Shown: positions 23,581-31,231 of the stretch, piece after piece
How the letters are laid out: each line of letters begins with the position of its first letter
How positions within the stretch are numbered: position 1 is the stretch's first letter
DNA from: Flavobacteriaceae bacterium
GTDB taxonomy: Bacteria > Bacteroidota > Bacteroidia > Flavobacteriales > Flavobacteriaceae
Length of the DNA: 34,774 bases
Direction of reading: 5' to 3'
NCBI GenBank assembly: GCA_947377425.1
Contig: CANCFZ010000002.1
Coordinates: 1-34,774 of the forward strand
Position numbers and translations under genes: made by a program
The notes under the pieces: model-generated
Database searches by the model: none
Told to the model about the DNA's origin: nothing
What the model saw: the letters and a program-made list of their open reading frames with translations, nothing else

Positions 23581-25086
23581 TTGACTAAAAAAGCTATAAA
23601 TATTGTTTGGTTCAAACGTGATTTACGTTTTACAGATCACGAACCACTTTATTTGGCGCAACAAGAAGAAATTCCAGTTTTGTTATTTTATTTTTTTGAA
23701 CCATCTGTAATGAATTATTATGATTCCGATGTGCGTCATTGGCGGTTTATTTACGAATCAATTCAAGAAATGCAAGCCAGGTTGAAGTCAGTTTCAGCTG
23801 AAATGTATTTTTTTCATAATGAAATTGCATCGGTTTTTGAAAATTTACTCAAAAGTTATGATGTAAAATCAGTTTTCTCACATCAAGAAATTGGCAATAA
23901 AGTAACTTACGATAGAGATATTGTAATGCAAAATTTTTTTGATTTCAATCAAATTCGTTGGAAACAATCACAAATGCACGGCGTGATTCGCAAGTTAAAA
24001 TCAAGAAGCGATTGGGACAAACGTTGGGAAAATGTGATGCGAGGAACACCAAAAATAATTGATTTGAATTCGTTTCAATTTGAAAATTTAGAATCCGATT
24101 TTTATAATAAATTAAAAGGAAATGAACTTTCTAATGAAATCACAACTCGCAATAAAAACTTCCAACAAGGCGGTGAATATTGGGCTTGGCGTTATTTGGA
24201 CAGTTTTGCAAAAGAGCGTCATGTAAATTACAGCAAACACATTTCTAAACCTAATTTAAGTCGAACCGGTTGCAGTAGATTGTCACCATATTTGACTTAT
24301 GGAAACATTAGTATGCGAATGGTTTATCAATATACCAATCAGCATTATGAAAGCTCCAAAAACAAAAGAGCAATGCTGAATTTTGTTTCAAGATTGCATT
24401 GGCATTGTCATTTTATGCAAAAATTTGAAGACGAATGTCGAATGGAATTTGAAAATGCAAATCGAGCTTATGATTCATTAATAAAACCAAAAAATGAAAT
24501 TTATATAAAAGCGTGGCAAGAAGGCAAAACCGGAGTTCCAATTGTTGATGCGTGTATGCGATGTTTGGTTCAAACCGGTTACATTAATTTCCGAATGCGA
24601 GCGATGGTTGTTTCGTTTTTTACATTTAATTTATGGCAAGATTGGCGCGAATTGCATTTTTTGGCACGACAATTTTTAGATTACGAACCTGGAATTCATT
24701 ATCCGCAAATACAAATGCAATCGGGAACAACCGGAATTAATACGATTAGAATTTACAATCCAATTAAAAACTCCGAAGAACACGATTCAGAAGGAATTTT
24801 CATTAAAAAATGGTTACCAGAATTAGCTGAAATTCCAGTAAATTTAATTCACGAACCATGGAAATTAAATGTTATTGAACAACAATTTTACAACTGCGAA
24901 ATTGGAAAAGACTATCCATTTCCAATTGTAGATATTGATGAAACCCGAAAAAATGCAAGTGATATTGTATGGAGTTTCCGAAAGAAAGATGATGTCAAAG
25001 AAGAAGGAAAACGAATTTTAAAAAAGCACGTCAGTAATCCAAATAAACCAAAAAATGCGAGGAATAAAAAAACAAAACCTTCCTAA
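23581..25086 (+). CDS. Divergent cryptochrome/photolyase family protein
   Basis: A 501-aa flavoprotein. N-terminal alpha/beta photolyase domain: INIVWFKRDLRFTDHEPL (6-23). FAD-binding helical domain: GGEYWAWRYLDSF, SRTGCSRLSPYLTYGNIS, TGVPIVDACMRCLVQTGYI and RFRAM-like NFRMRAMVVSFF, ending with RIYNPIKNSEEHD. It starts at TTG, 3 nt after the flavin reductase stop; no closer Met is suitable. In place of the class I NNGGWQWSAS segment it has DYEPGIHYPQIQMQSG, so the FAD-proximal Trp of the usual electron-transfer triad appears to be missing. It may be a light sensor or a photolyase using another electron route. The basic tail overlaps the start of the next gene. Confidence 0.92.
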   Translation: MTKKAINIVWFKRDLRFTDHEPLYLAQQEEIPVLLFYFFEPSVMNYYDSDVRHWRFIYESIQEMQARLKSVSAEMYFFHNEIASVFENLLKSYDVKSVFSHQEIGNKVTYDRDIVMQNFFDFNQIRWKQSQMHGVIRKLKSRSDWDKRWENVMRGTPKIIDLNSFQFENLESDFYNKLKGNELSNEITTRNKNFQQGGEYWAWRYLDSFAKERHVNYSKHISKPNLSRTGCSRLSPYLTYGNISMRMVYQYTNQHYESSKNKRAMLNFVSRLHWHCHFMQKFEDECRMEFENANRAYDSLIKPKNEIYIKAWQEGKTGVPIVDACMRCLVQTGYINFRMRAMVVSFFTFNLWQDWRELHFLARQFLDYEPGIHYPQIQMQSGTTGINTIRIYNPIKNSEEHDSEGIFIKKWLPELAEIPVNLIHEPWKLNVIEQQFYNCEIGKDYPFPIVDIDETRKNASDIVWSFRKKDDVKEEGKRILKKHVSNPNKPKNARNKKTKPS

Positions 25087-25198
25087 TAATATCTGTGTTG
25101 TTTGCCAAAAACCATTCGCTTGGCGCAAAAAATGGGAAAAAGTTTGGAACGAAGTTAAATATTGTAGTGATAAATGTAGAATGAATAAAACTAAATAG
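25055..25198 (+). CDS. DUF2256-like four-cysteine small protein
   Basis: A 47-aa protein, below usual length cut-offs. ATG at 25055 lies 32 nt inside the 3' end of the photolyase-like gene, in another frame. Sequence features: ICVVCQKPFAWRKKWEK, then VKYCSDKCRMN, giving C14-x2-C17 and C37-x3-C41, a probable zinc ribbon with strongly basic surroundings, as in DUF2256. I recall that this family often accompanies cryptochrome/photolyase genes. Overlap implies translational coupling. Possible role: nucleic acid or partner binding alongside the photolyase (inference). Confidence 0.88.
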   Translation: MRGIKKQNLPNNICVVCQKPFAWRKKWEKVWNEVKYCSDKCRMNKTK

Positions 25199-25251
25199 CC
25201 ACTGATTCACAGATTTTATTCTTTAAAACTTGCGACAAAAACTAAAAAAAA

Positions 25252-26544
25252 ATGAGAACATCTATAGTTTGGTTTAAAACCGATTTACGATTATATGATA
25301 ATGAAACACTTATCAAAGCAATTGCACAAAGCGATGAAATAATTCCGGTGTATTGTTTTGATGCTGCTGAATTTGTTATTACTGAATTTGGATTCCAAAA
25401 AACAGGAAGTTTTAGAGCGCAATTTTTATTAGAATCGTTAATTGATTTGGATAAAAATTTAAGAGCAATTGGTTCAGGATTATTAATTTTAAAAGGAAAC
25501 CCTGAAGTTGAAATTCCGAAAATTGTGCAAGAATACAAAGCCACCAAAGTTTTTTCTAAAAAAGAAGTTTCTTATGAAGAAAATCAAACTGAAATTAAAG
25601 TTAGAGAAGAATTATTCAAATTGAAATGTGAGCTTAAAACATTTAGCACAAGTACATTATATCATGCTGAGGATTTGTCCTTTTCTATAAAAGATATTCC
25701 TGATGTATTTTCAAATTTCAGAAAAAAAACGGAGAAAGATGCTATTATCAGAGTTTCATTTGACGAACCAACTGAATTGAAATCTCCAGAAATAAAACCT
25801 ATAAATCTGCCAACTTTGCAAGAATTAGGCATAGATTTTATAACAATTGATTCGAGAGCAGTTTTAAAATTTAAAGGAGGCGAAACCGAAGCGATAAAAC
25901 GTTTGAATCATTATTTTTTTGAATCAAAATGTATTTCGCAATATAAAGAAACTCGAAACGGTTTAGTCGGAGCCGATTATTCCTCAAAGTTTTCGGTTTG
26001 GTTGGGTTTAGGTTGTATTTCACCAAGATTTATTCATAACGAACTTAAAAAATATGAAGAAGAATTTGGTGCCAATGAATCAACTTATTGGTTGGTTTTT
26101 GAATTGTTGTGGCGCGATTATTTTAGATTTATGATGAAAAAATATAATGTTAAATTCTTTCAACAAGCAGGAATTCAGAACAAAGGAATTCCAGTAAACC
26201 AACACAATACCCAACAACTTCAAAAATGGATAAATGGTGAGACTGGAGTTGATTTTGTTGATGCCAACATGATTGAATTAAAACTCAGTGGTTTCATGAG
26301 CAATCGAGGTCGTCAAAATGTTGCTAGTTATTTTTGCAACGATTTAAAACTAGATTGGCGTTATGGTGCTGCCTATTTTGAACAACAACTCATTGATTAT
26401 GATGTTTGTAGTAATTGGGGGAATTGGGCCTATTTAGCTGGTGTTGGAAATGATCCAAGAGGAAATCGTTATTTTAATATAGAAAAACAAGCTACTGATT
26501 ATGATAAAGATAAAAAGTATAGGAATTTATGGTTAAAATCATAA
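25252..26544 (+). CDS. DASH-type cryptochrome
   Basis: A 430-aa flavoprotein of the cryptochrome-DASH subfamily, which repairs cyclobutane pyrimidine dimers mainly in single-stranded or looped DNA, using blue light, FAD and usually a folate antenna. Seen: SIVWFKTDLRLYDNETLIKA (4-23), GETEAIKRLNHYF (about 209-221), YSSKFSVWLGLGCISPR (about 244-260), FELLWRDYFRFMMKKYN, TGVDFVDANMIELKLSGFMS, NRGRQNVASYF and the C-terminal CSNWGNWAYLAGVGNDPRGNR, which is typical of DASH. It starts 53 nt after the DUF2256-like gene, probably in the same transcript. It is clearly distinct from the other photolyase-like protein in this operon. Confidence 0.95.
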   Translation: MRTSIVWFKTDLRLYDNETLIKAIAQSDEIIPVYCFDAAEFVITEFGFQKTGSFRAQFLLESLIDLDKNLRAIGSGLLILKGNPEVEIPKIVQEYKATKVFSKKEVSYEENQTEIKVREELFKLKCELKTFSTSTLYHAEDLSFSIKDIPDVFSNFRKKTEKDAIIRVSFDEPTELKSPEIKPINLPTLQELGIDFITIDSRAVLKFKGGETEAIKRLNHYFFESKCISQYKETRNGLVGADYSSKFSVWLGLGCISPRFIHNELKKYEEEFGANESTYWLVFELLWRDYFRFMMKKYNVKFFQQAGIQNKGIPVNQHNTQQLQKWINGETGVDFVDANMIELKLSGFMSNRGRQNVASYFCNDLKLDWRYGAAYFEQQLIDYDVCSNWGNWAYLAGVGNDPRGNRYFNIEKQATDYDKDKKYRNLWLKS

Positions 26545-26565
26545 AAAAAATTACAAAACTCTATT

Positions 26566-26573
26566 TATATTTG
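26566..26573 (+). promoter_or_regulatory. -7 element of the proline dehydrogenase gene
   Basis: TATATTTG, a perfect TAnnTTTG, lies 18 nt before the ATG at 26592. No TTG stands at the usual distance, so support rests on the -7 element and its position. Confidence 0.5.
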
Positions 26574-26591
26574 CATAATTAATAAATTCTA

Positions 26592-27761
26592 ATGGACAAA
26601 ATTTTCAACAATACAGAAGTTGCTTTCTCATTAAAAAGCGATACCGAATTAGATAGAGCCTATTTTTTATTTAAAATGATTTCCAATGAACCACTTGTTC
26701 GAATTGGAACAGCTGTAACTAACTTTGCATTAAAAGCACATTTGCCAGTTGACGGATTGATTCGTGCTACGGTTTTCGACCATTTTTGTGGTGGAATAAA
26801 CGAATTAGATTGTCTTTCTGTGGTAGATAAAATGTATACCAAAGGCGTTTCATCAGTTTTAGATTATTCAGTTGAAGGAAAAGAAGAAGAAGCTCAATTT
26901 GATGCGGCTTTAGAAATGACTTTAAAAACTGTCGAATTTGCTAAAGAACGCCAAGCAATTCCGTTTGCAGTATTTAAACCAACTGGTTTAGGAAGATTAG
27001 ATTTGTATACAAAAGTAGGAGAGAAGCAAATACTTTCTTCAGATGAACAAAAAGATTGGAATAAAGTTGTTGAACGTTTTGATATTATTTGTAAAACTGC
27101 ACACGATAAAAACGTTGCCTTATTGATTGATGCCGAAGAAAGCTGGATGCAAGATGCAGCCGATGATTTAATTGAAGAAATGATGCTCAAGTACAATAAG
27201 GAACAAGTAATTGTGTTCAGTACGTTGCAAATGTATCGTTGGGATAGACTGGATTATTTGAAAGCCCTGCATGAAAAAGCTAAAACAGAAGGGTTTTATA
27301 TTGGAATGAAACTAGTTCGTGGTGCTTATATGGAAAAAGAGCATGAAAGAGCCAAAGAAAAAGGATATCCTACACCAATTTGTACTTCTAAACAAGCCAC
27401 CGATGATAACTATGATGCTGCAGTAGACTATATGATGAAACATATTGACTCAATGGCAATATTTGCAGGAACTCACAACGAAGAAAGTTCATACAAGTTA
27501 ATGGAAATGTTGAAAGCAAATAATATCGCTATAAATGATCACCGCATTTGGTTCGGACAGTTGTATGGAATGAGTGATAATATTAGTTATAATTTAGCTG
27601 CTCATGGATATAATGTTGCCAAATATTTACCATTCGGACCAGTTCGAGATGTGATGCCTTATTTAATTCGTCGTGCAGAAGAAAATACTTCTGTTGCAGG
27701 TCAAACTAGTAGAGAATTGAATTTATTGAAAACCGAACGAAATAGACGAAAAGACAAATAA
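26592..27761 (+). CDS. Proline dehydrogenase
   Basis: A 389-aa monofunctional FAD enzyme oxidising L-proline to pyrroline-5-carboxylate and passing electrons to the respiratory chain. Seen: KGVSSVLDYSVEGKEEE (about 79-95), FAVFKPTGLGRLDLY, VALLIDAEESW, FSTLQMYRWDRLDYL, GMKLVRGAYMEKE (the active-site Lys and Arg region), FAGTHNE, and the C-terminal PFGPVRDVMPYLIRRAEENTS that contacts substrate and FAD. The pyrroline-5-carboxylate dehydrogenase partner is not adjacent, unlike bifunctional PutA. It ends 13 nt from the convergent NlpC gene, with no terminator seen. Confidence 0.95.
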   Translation: MDKIFNNTEVAFSLKSDTELDRAYFLFKMISNEPLVRIGTAVTNFALKAHLPVDGLIRATVFDHFCGGINELDCLSVVDKMYTKGVSSVLDYSVEGKEEEAQFDAALEMTLKTVEFAKERQAIPFAVFKPTGLGRLDLYTKVGEKQILSSDEQKDWNKVVERFDIICKTAHDKNVALLIDAEESWMQDAADDLIEEMMLKYNKEQVIVFSTLQMYRWDRLDYLKALHEKAKTEGFYIGMKLVRGAYMEKEHERAKEKGYPTPICTSKQATDDNYDAAVDYMMKHIDSMAIFAGTHNEESSYKLMEMLKANNIAINDHRIWFGQLYGMSDNISYNLAAHGYNVAKYLPFGPVRDVMPYLIRRAEENTSVAGQTSRELNLLKTERNRRKDK

Positions 27762-27774
27762 AATTTTCATCTTT

Positions 27775-28536
27775 TCATATAATTTTCTTTATAACTCTTA
27801 ATCTGTGTGTATGCCTATTTACTTCGGCATTATAAATTCCTAAATGATCCAAACGGTCAATTCTAACTTTTCCGCTTGCGTGAATTATGTAGTTGTCTTC
27901 GAGCATAATTCCAACATGAATTATTTTGCCTTCGTCATTATCAAAGAATGCTAAATCTCCAGGTTCACTTTCTTCAATAAAACTCAAAACTTCGCCTTGT
28001 GTAGCTTGTTGTGAAGCATCACGAAGTAGTTTGTATCCATTTAGTTTATAAACCATTTGTGTAAATCCAGAACAATCGATTCCAAATGGAGTTTTTCCGC
28101 CCCAAAGATAAGGAGCGTTTAAGTACATATGGGCAGTATCAATAATACTTGACTTTGGTTTTATACCACTTGTTTTTAATCCTTCAAATTCATAATTTTG
28201 AATATTAATATCACTGTGATTCAAAAAAGATAATGAAGCACCTAGAGTAATTGGTAGTAAAAAATTCTTGGGTGTAGATATATATTCAACTAAATCGGAA
28301 TTAAGAATAATTGCTTCTTTGCAAAGCGTATTATAATTTTCTTTTGAAAGTATTTGATATTGTTTACTATCAACCCAACCTTCATAATTATCATAATGAA
28401 GTTTGATTTTTGACCATTGATTATCTTTTTCTAAGATTTCAAAATGTTCGCCAAAAAGTACTTGAGAAACAATTTCGCTTCTATCACTTGGTTCAATCCT
28501 TAACGGAATTGATGATAAATTACAAATGGCAAACAT
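27775..28536 (-). CDS. SH3 plus NlpC/P60 peptidoglycan endopeptidase
   Basis: A 253-aa cysteine peptidase of the C40 family, expected to cut the gamma-D-Glu to diamino acid bond in peptidoglycan stems. A bacterial SH3-like domain occupies about 1-62 (SSIPLRIEPSDRSEIVSQV, WSKIKLHYDNYEGWV). The catalytic domain has Cys155 in FGIDCSGFTQM, His207 in IIHVGIM and a third polar residue, His219, in IIHASG. No signal peptide is seen, so it acts in the cytosol (peptide recycling, like YkfC) or leaves by another route. It lies 73 nt downstream of the thiolase gene, with a long palindrome between them. Confidence 0.92.
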   Translation of the reverse strand: MFAICNLSSIPLRIEPSDRSEIVSQVLFGEHFEILEKDNQWSKIKLHYDNYEGWVDSKQYQILSKENYNTLCKEAIILNSDLVEYISTPKNFLLPITLGASLSFLNHSDINIQNYEFEGLKTSGIKPKSSIIDTAHMYLNAPYLWGGKTPFGIDCSGFTQMVYKLNGYKLLRDASQQATQGEVLSFIEESEPGDLAFFDNDEGKIIHVGIMLEDNYIIHASGKVRIDRLDHLGIYNAEVNRHTHRLRVIKKII

Positions 28537-28560
28537 TTACTAATAATGAATTGGGATTAT

Positions 28561-28597
28561 TGATTTAGGATTTTACTACGTGCAAAATCCTAAATCA
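28561..28597. repeat. Perfect 14-bp inverted repeat between the thiolase and NlpC genes
   Basis: TGATTTAGGATTTT (28561-28574), 9-nt loop ACTACGTGC, AAAATCCTAAATCA (28584-28597). It is perfect over 14 bp, but the T-run faces the loop rather than the exit side, so it is not a standard terminator. It may be a weak terminator, a processing site or an operator. Confidence 0.8.
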
Positions 28598-28609
28598 GTA
28601 CTATATTTA

Positions 28610-29788
28610 TTATGCTTTTTCAATTACAATTGCAGAAGCGCCACCTCCACCATTACAAATTGCAGCAGCTCCAATTTTTGCATTGTTTTGTTGTAAAACA
28701 TTAATTAGGGTAACAACAATTCTAGCGCCCGAACAACCTAGTGGATGTCCTAATGAAACGGCACCTCCATTTACATTTATTTTATCATTTGATAATCCTA
28801 ATATTTTTGCATTAGCTAAACCTACAACAGAAAAAGCCTCATTAAATTCAAAATAATCAACATCTGAAATTGATAATCCAGCTTTAGTTAATGCTTTTGG
28901 AATTGCTTTTGCAGGTGTAGTTGTAAACCATTTTGGTTCTTGTGCTGCATCGGCATAAGATTTTATATATGCTAATGGTTTTAATCCCATAGCCATTGCT
29001 TTTTCTTCACTCATTAAAATTACTGCTGCTGCACCATCATTAATAGTAGAAGCATTTGCTGCAGTAACCGTTCCATCTTTTGTGAAAACGGCATTAAGCA
29101 TTGGAATTTTATCTAAGCTTACGTTGGTATATTCTTCATCTTTGGTAACCATTATTGGGTCACCTTTTCTTTGAGGAACGGCAACCGGAACTATTTCTGA
29201 ATCAAATTTTCCAGCTTCCCAAGCTTTAGCAGAACGCTCATAGGATTGAATTGCGAAAGCATCTTGTTCTTCACGAGTGATTTTATATTCTGAAGCACAT
29301 AAGTCAGCAGAAACTCCCATTGCATTATTATCGTAAGCATCAACAAGTCCATCTTTTTGCATTCCGTCTTGCATTGTAGCTGGTCCAAATTTCACACCAT
29401 TTCTCATGTGAACGTAATGTGGAATCAAACTCATGTTTTCCATTCCTCCTGCAACGACTATTTCGGCATCGCCAGCCATAATTGCTTGTGCTCCAAACAT
29501 AATAGCTTTCATTCCAGAAGCACAAACTTTATTTACTGTTGTACAAGCAACTTCATTTGATAATCCAGCAAAAATTGCAGCTTGTCTAGCAGGAGCTTGA
29601 CCAACACCAGCTTGAACTACATTTCCCATAAAAACTTCATCAACTAAATTTGGGTCTAAGTTAATTTTATTTAAAGCGCCTTTTATAGCTGCTGCACCAA
29701 GATGGGGTGCAGGAACAGTTGATAAAGCTCCCATAAAACTTCCAATTGGAGTTCTAACAGCTGAAACGATTACTATCTTTTTATTCAT
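28610..29788 (-). CDS. Acetyl-CoA C-acetyltransferase (thiolase)
   Basis: A 392-aa thiolase that condenses or cleaves acetoacetyl-CoA. The frame is open to a TTG at 29842, but the ATG at 29788 (MNKKIVIVSAVRTPIGSF) matches the family start and is chosen. Seen: Cys89 in NKVCASGMKAI (nucleophile), NGGAVSLGHPLGCSGAR with His348, and CNGGGGASAIV with Cys378 (general base). Length is typical of the biosynthetic-type enzyme (about 390 aa). It is monocistronic or leads into the NlpC gene. A -7 element lies at 29840-29847, and a short dyad sits in the untranslated leader. Confidence 0.95.
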   Translation of the reverse strand: MNKKIVIVSAVRTPIGSFMGALSTVPAPHLGAAAIKGALNKINLDPNLVDEVFMGNVVQAGVGQAPARQAAIFAGLSNEVACTTVNKVCASGMKAIMFGAQAIMAGDAEIVVAGGMENMSLIPHYVHMRNGVKFGPATMQDGMQKDGLVDAYDNNAMGVSADLCASEYKITREEQDAFAIQSYERSAKAWEAGKFDSEIVPVAVPQRKGDPIMVTKDEEYTNVSLDKIPMLNAVFTKDGTVTAANASTINDGAAAVILMSEEKAMAMGLKPLAYIKSYADAAQEPKWFTTTPAKAIPKALTKAGLSISDVDYFEFNEAFSVVGLANAKILGLSNDKINVNGGAVSLGHPLGCSGARIVVTLINVLQQNNAKIGAAAICNGGGGASAIVIEKA

Positions 29789-29802
29789 AATATTTTGTAT
29801 TG

Positions 29803-29818
29803 TCCCAAAGTATTGGGA
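29803..29818. promoter_or_regulatory. TCCCAA-N4-TTGGGA dyad in the thiolase leader
   Basis: A perfect 6-bp inverted repeat between the likely transcript start and the ATG of the thiolase gene. It could be a repressor site or a small mRNA hairpin. Confidence 0.45.
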
Positions 29819-29839
29819 GTTGTTTGTTAGTTTGTTATG

Positions 29840-29847
29840 CAAATTTA
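29840..29847 (-). promoter_or_regulatory. -7 element of the thiolase gene
   Basis: TAAATTTG on the minus strand, 51 nt before the ATG at 29788. No obvious TTG partner is seen. Confidence 0.45.
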
Positions 29848-29989
29848 CTATTTTTTAGGGAAACTTCATTTTTAAGCTAAAGAAATCCAGAATTTATTTA
29901 AGATTAATAAAATAATAATTTCTATTTAATTGATTTTTAATCATTTCATAAAAACGAAAAATTTATATGAAAAAAAAGAGTTTAAAATG

Positions 29990-30020
29990 TTGTAAATATT
30001 ATAATGATACGTTACATTTG
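29990..30020 (+). promoter_or_regulatory. Promoter of the tRNA operon
   Basis: TTG (29990-29992), 20-bp spacing, TACATTTG (30013-30020): a full Bacteroidetes promoter, 43 nt before the first tRNA. Confidence 0.78.
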
Positions 30021-30063
30021 CAACCGCTCAAAGAGAAAAGTTCTTATACTTTATATTGAATTT

Positions 30064-30150
30064 GGAGAGTTGCCTGAGTGGCCGAAAGGACATGTTTGCT
30101 AAACATGCGTATGGGAAACTGTACCAAGGGTTCGAATCCCTTACTCTCCG
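30064..30150 (+). tRNA. tRNA-Ser(GCT)
   Basis: 87 nt, class II with a long variable arm. Acceptor GGAGAGT pairs with ACTCTCC; the anticodon loop within CATGTTTGCTAAACATG gives GCT; the T loop is GGTTCGAATCC. No CCA is encoded. Confidence 0.97.
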
Positions 30151-30159
30151 CTTTTTTTT

Positions 30160-30234
30160 CGGGGTGTAGCGTAGCCCGGTTATCGCGCCTGCTTTGGGAG
30201 CAGGAGGCCGCAGGTTCGAATCCTGCCACCCCGA
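30160..30234 (+). tRNA. tRNA-Pro(TGG)
   Basis: 75 nt. Acceptor CGGGGTG pairs with CACCCCG; the anticodon stem CCTGC/GCAGG encloses TTTGGGA, giving TGG; the T loop is GGTTCGAATCC. It starts 9 nt after tRNA-Ser. Confidence 0.97.
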
Positions 30235-30259
30235 CTTTTAATATTTATTTATTAAAATT

Positions 30260-30333
30260 GGTTCCATAGCTCAGCTGGATAGAGCAACGCACTTCTAATG
30301 CGTAGGTCGAAGGTTCGAATCCTTCTGGGATCA
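30260..30333 (+). tRNA. tRNA-Arg(TCT)
   Basis: 74 nt. Acceptor GGTTCCA pairs with TGGGATC with two G-U pairs; the anticodon stem ACGCA/TGCGT encloses CTTCTAA, giving TCT. Last tRNA of the operon, just before a terminator. Confidence 0.96.
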
Positions 30334-30339
30334 CTTGAC

Positions 30340-30367
30340 AAACCTTCTTGAAAAAGAGGGTTTTTTT
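30340..30367 (+). terminator. Terminator of the tRNA operon
   Basis: AAACCTTCTT pairs with AAGAGGGTTT (one G-U) around a GAAA loop, followed by a T-run (to 30367). Confidence 0.9.
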
Positions 30368-30661
30368 GTTTTCAACTTTCTGTTAAAACATATCTAAAAA
30401 AGTGCATTATTTGTAAAAATAAGCTGCTCCTCAGCTAGCGCATACGTCACTCCAGTGCCCAAAAAGTAAAACTAAAATTAACTGTATAACAGCAATGGTG
30501 TAACTTTTTTTATTAAATTCGTTTTAAATTTAGGAATAAAAAATAGAATTTTGGCAAAAAAAGATGGTACTTATTTTTTTTTAAGAAAAAATTGTGGTAC
30601 AAGTGTGATACTTGCGCTAGCGATTAGAAAACAAAAAAAATAACAATTTAAAAATAAAATT
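30368..30661. other. Gene-free stretch with a 9-bp inverted repeat
   Basis: No ORF of note. GCTAGCGCA at 30434-30442 and TGCGCTAGC at 30613-30621 form a perfect inverted repeat 170 bp apart, and AGCTG-N5-CAGCT lies next to the left arm. The ends are more GC-rich than the A/T-rich interior, so this may be the remnant of a small mobile element next to a tRNA. The promoter of the following gene was not found. Confidence 0.4.
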
Positions 30662-31093
30662 ATGACAGCAATTAACCCTTGGATTAACTTTAACGGAAAT
30701 ACCGAAGAAGCATTCACTTTTTATAAATCAGTTTTTGGTGGCGAGTTTACAAAGATTATTCGTTTTAAGGATATATCAAGCGATGAATTTCCTGTAGCAG
30801 AAAACGAAGCTGAAAAAATAATGCAAATTGTTTTGCCCATAGGTAAAAACATTTTAATAGCTAATGACGTTCCAGAAATTTTGGGAAAAACAAACGAAAA
30901 CGAAAACAGATCTAAAATAGCAATTAGTGTAGAAAGTCGAGAAGAAGCGGATAAATTATTCAATGGACTTTCGGCAGGAGGACAAATTGAAATGCCTATT
31001 TTGGATACTCCTTGGGGTTCCTATTTTGGAATGTTTAGAGACAAATATGGAATTGAATGGATGGTAGATTTTGATCCAAATTATAAAGGGTAA
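30662..31093 (+). CDS. VOC family protein (PhnB-like)
   Basis: A 143-aa protein of the vicinal oxygen chelate (glyoxalase/bleomycin resistance) superfamily, PhnB-like group. Seen: INPWINFNGNTEEAFTFYKSV (4-24), FGGEFTKIIRF, the second half ISVESREEADKLFNGLSAGG (about 92-111), then WGSYFGMFRDKYGIEWMVDF. Such proteins form metal-binding paired beta-alpha-beta modules; the substrate is usually unknown and some members lack activity. Single gene with a strong terminator 58 nt after its stop. Confidence 0.92.
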   Translation: MTAINPWINFNGNTEEAFTFYKSVFGGEFTKIIRFKDISSDEFPVAENEAEKIMQIVLPIGKNILIANDVPEILGKTNENENRSKIAISVESREEADKLFNGLSAGGQIEMPILDTPWGSYFGMFRDKYGIEWMVDFDPNYKG

Positions 31094-31150
31094 ATTCAAA
31101 CTAAGAAAAATACAAGCTGACTCACGAATCATTTCGTTTACATATAGACA

Positions 31151-31184
31151 AAAAAAACTATAACCTCACCGTTATAGTTTTTTT
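31151..31184 (+). terminator. Terminator after the VOC gene
   Basis: AAAAAAACTATAAC (31151-31164) pairs perfectly over 14 bp with 31171-31184 around CTCACC, followed by T residues. Confidence 0.9.
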
Positions 31185-31231
31185 TTTGAATTCCAATTTT
31201 CTTCTTATCTTGTGGCTGAAAATTCATTCTA

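Noticed and set aside
29789..29842. Upstream TTG extension of the thiolase
   Set aside because: Not conserved in the family; it would cover the -7 element and the leader dyad.
30044..30269. Two frames across the tRNA-Ser and tRNA-Pro genes
   Set aside because: They are translations of tRNA sequence; such ORFs are common artefacts.
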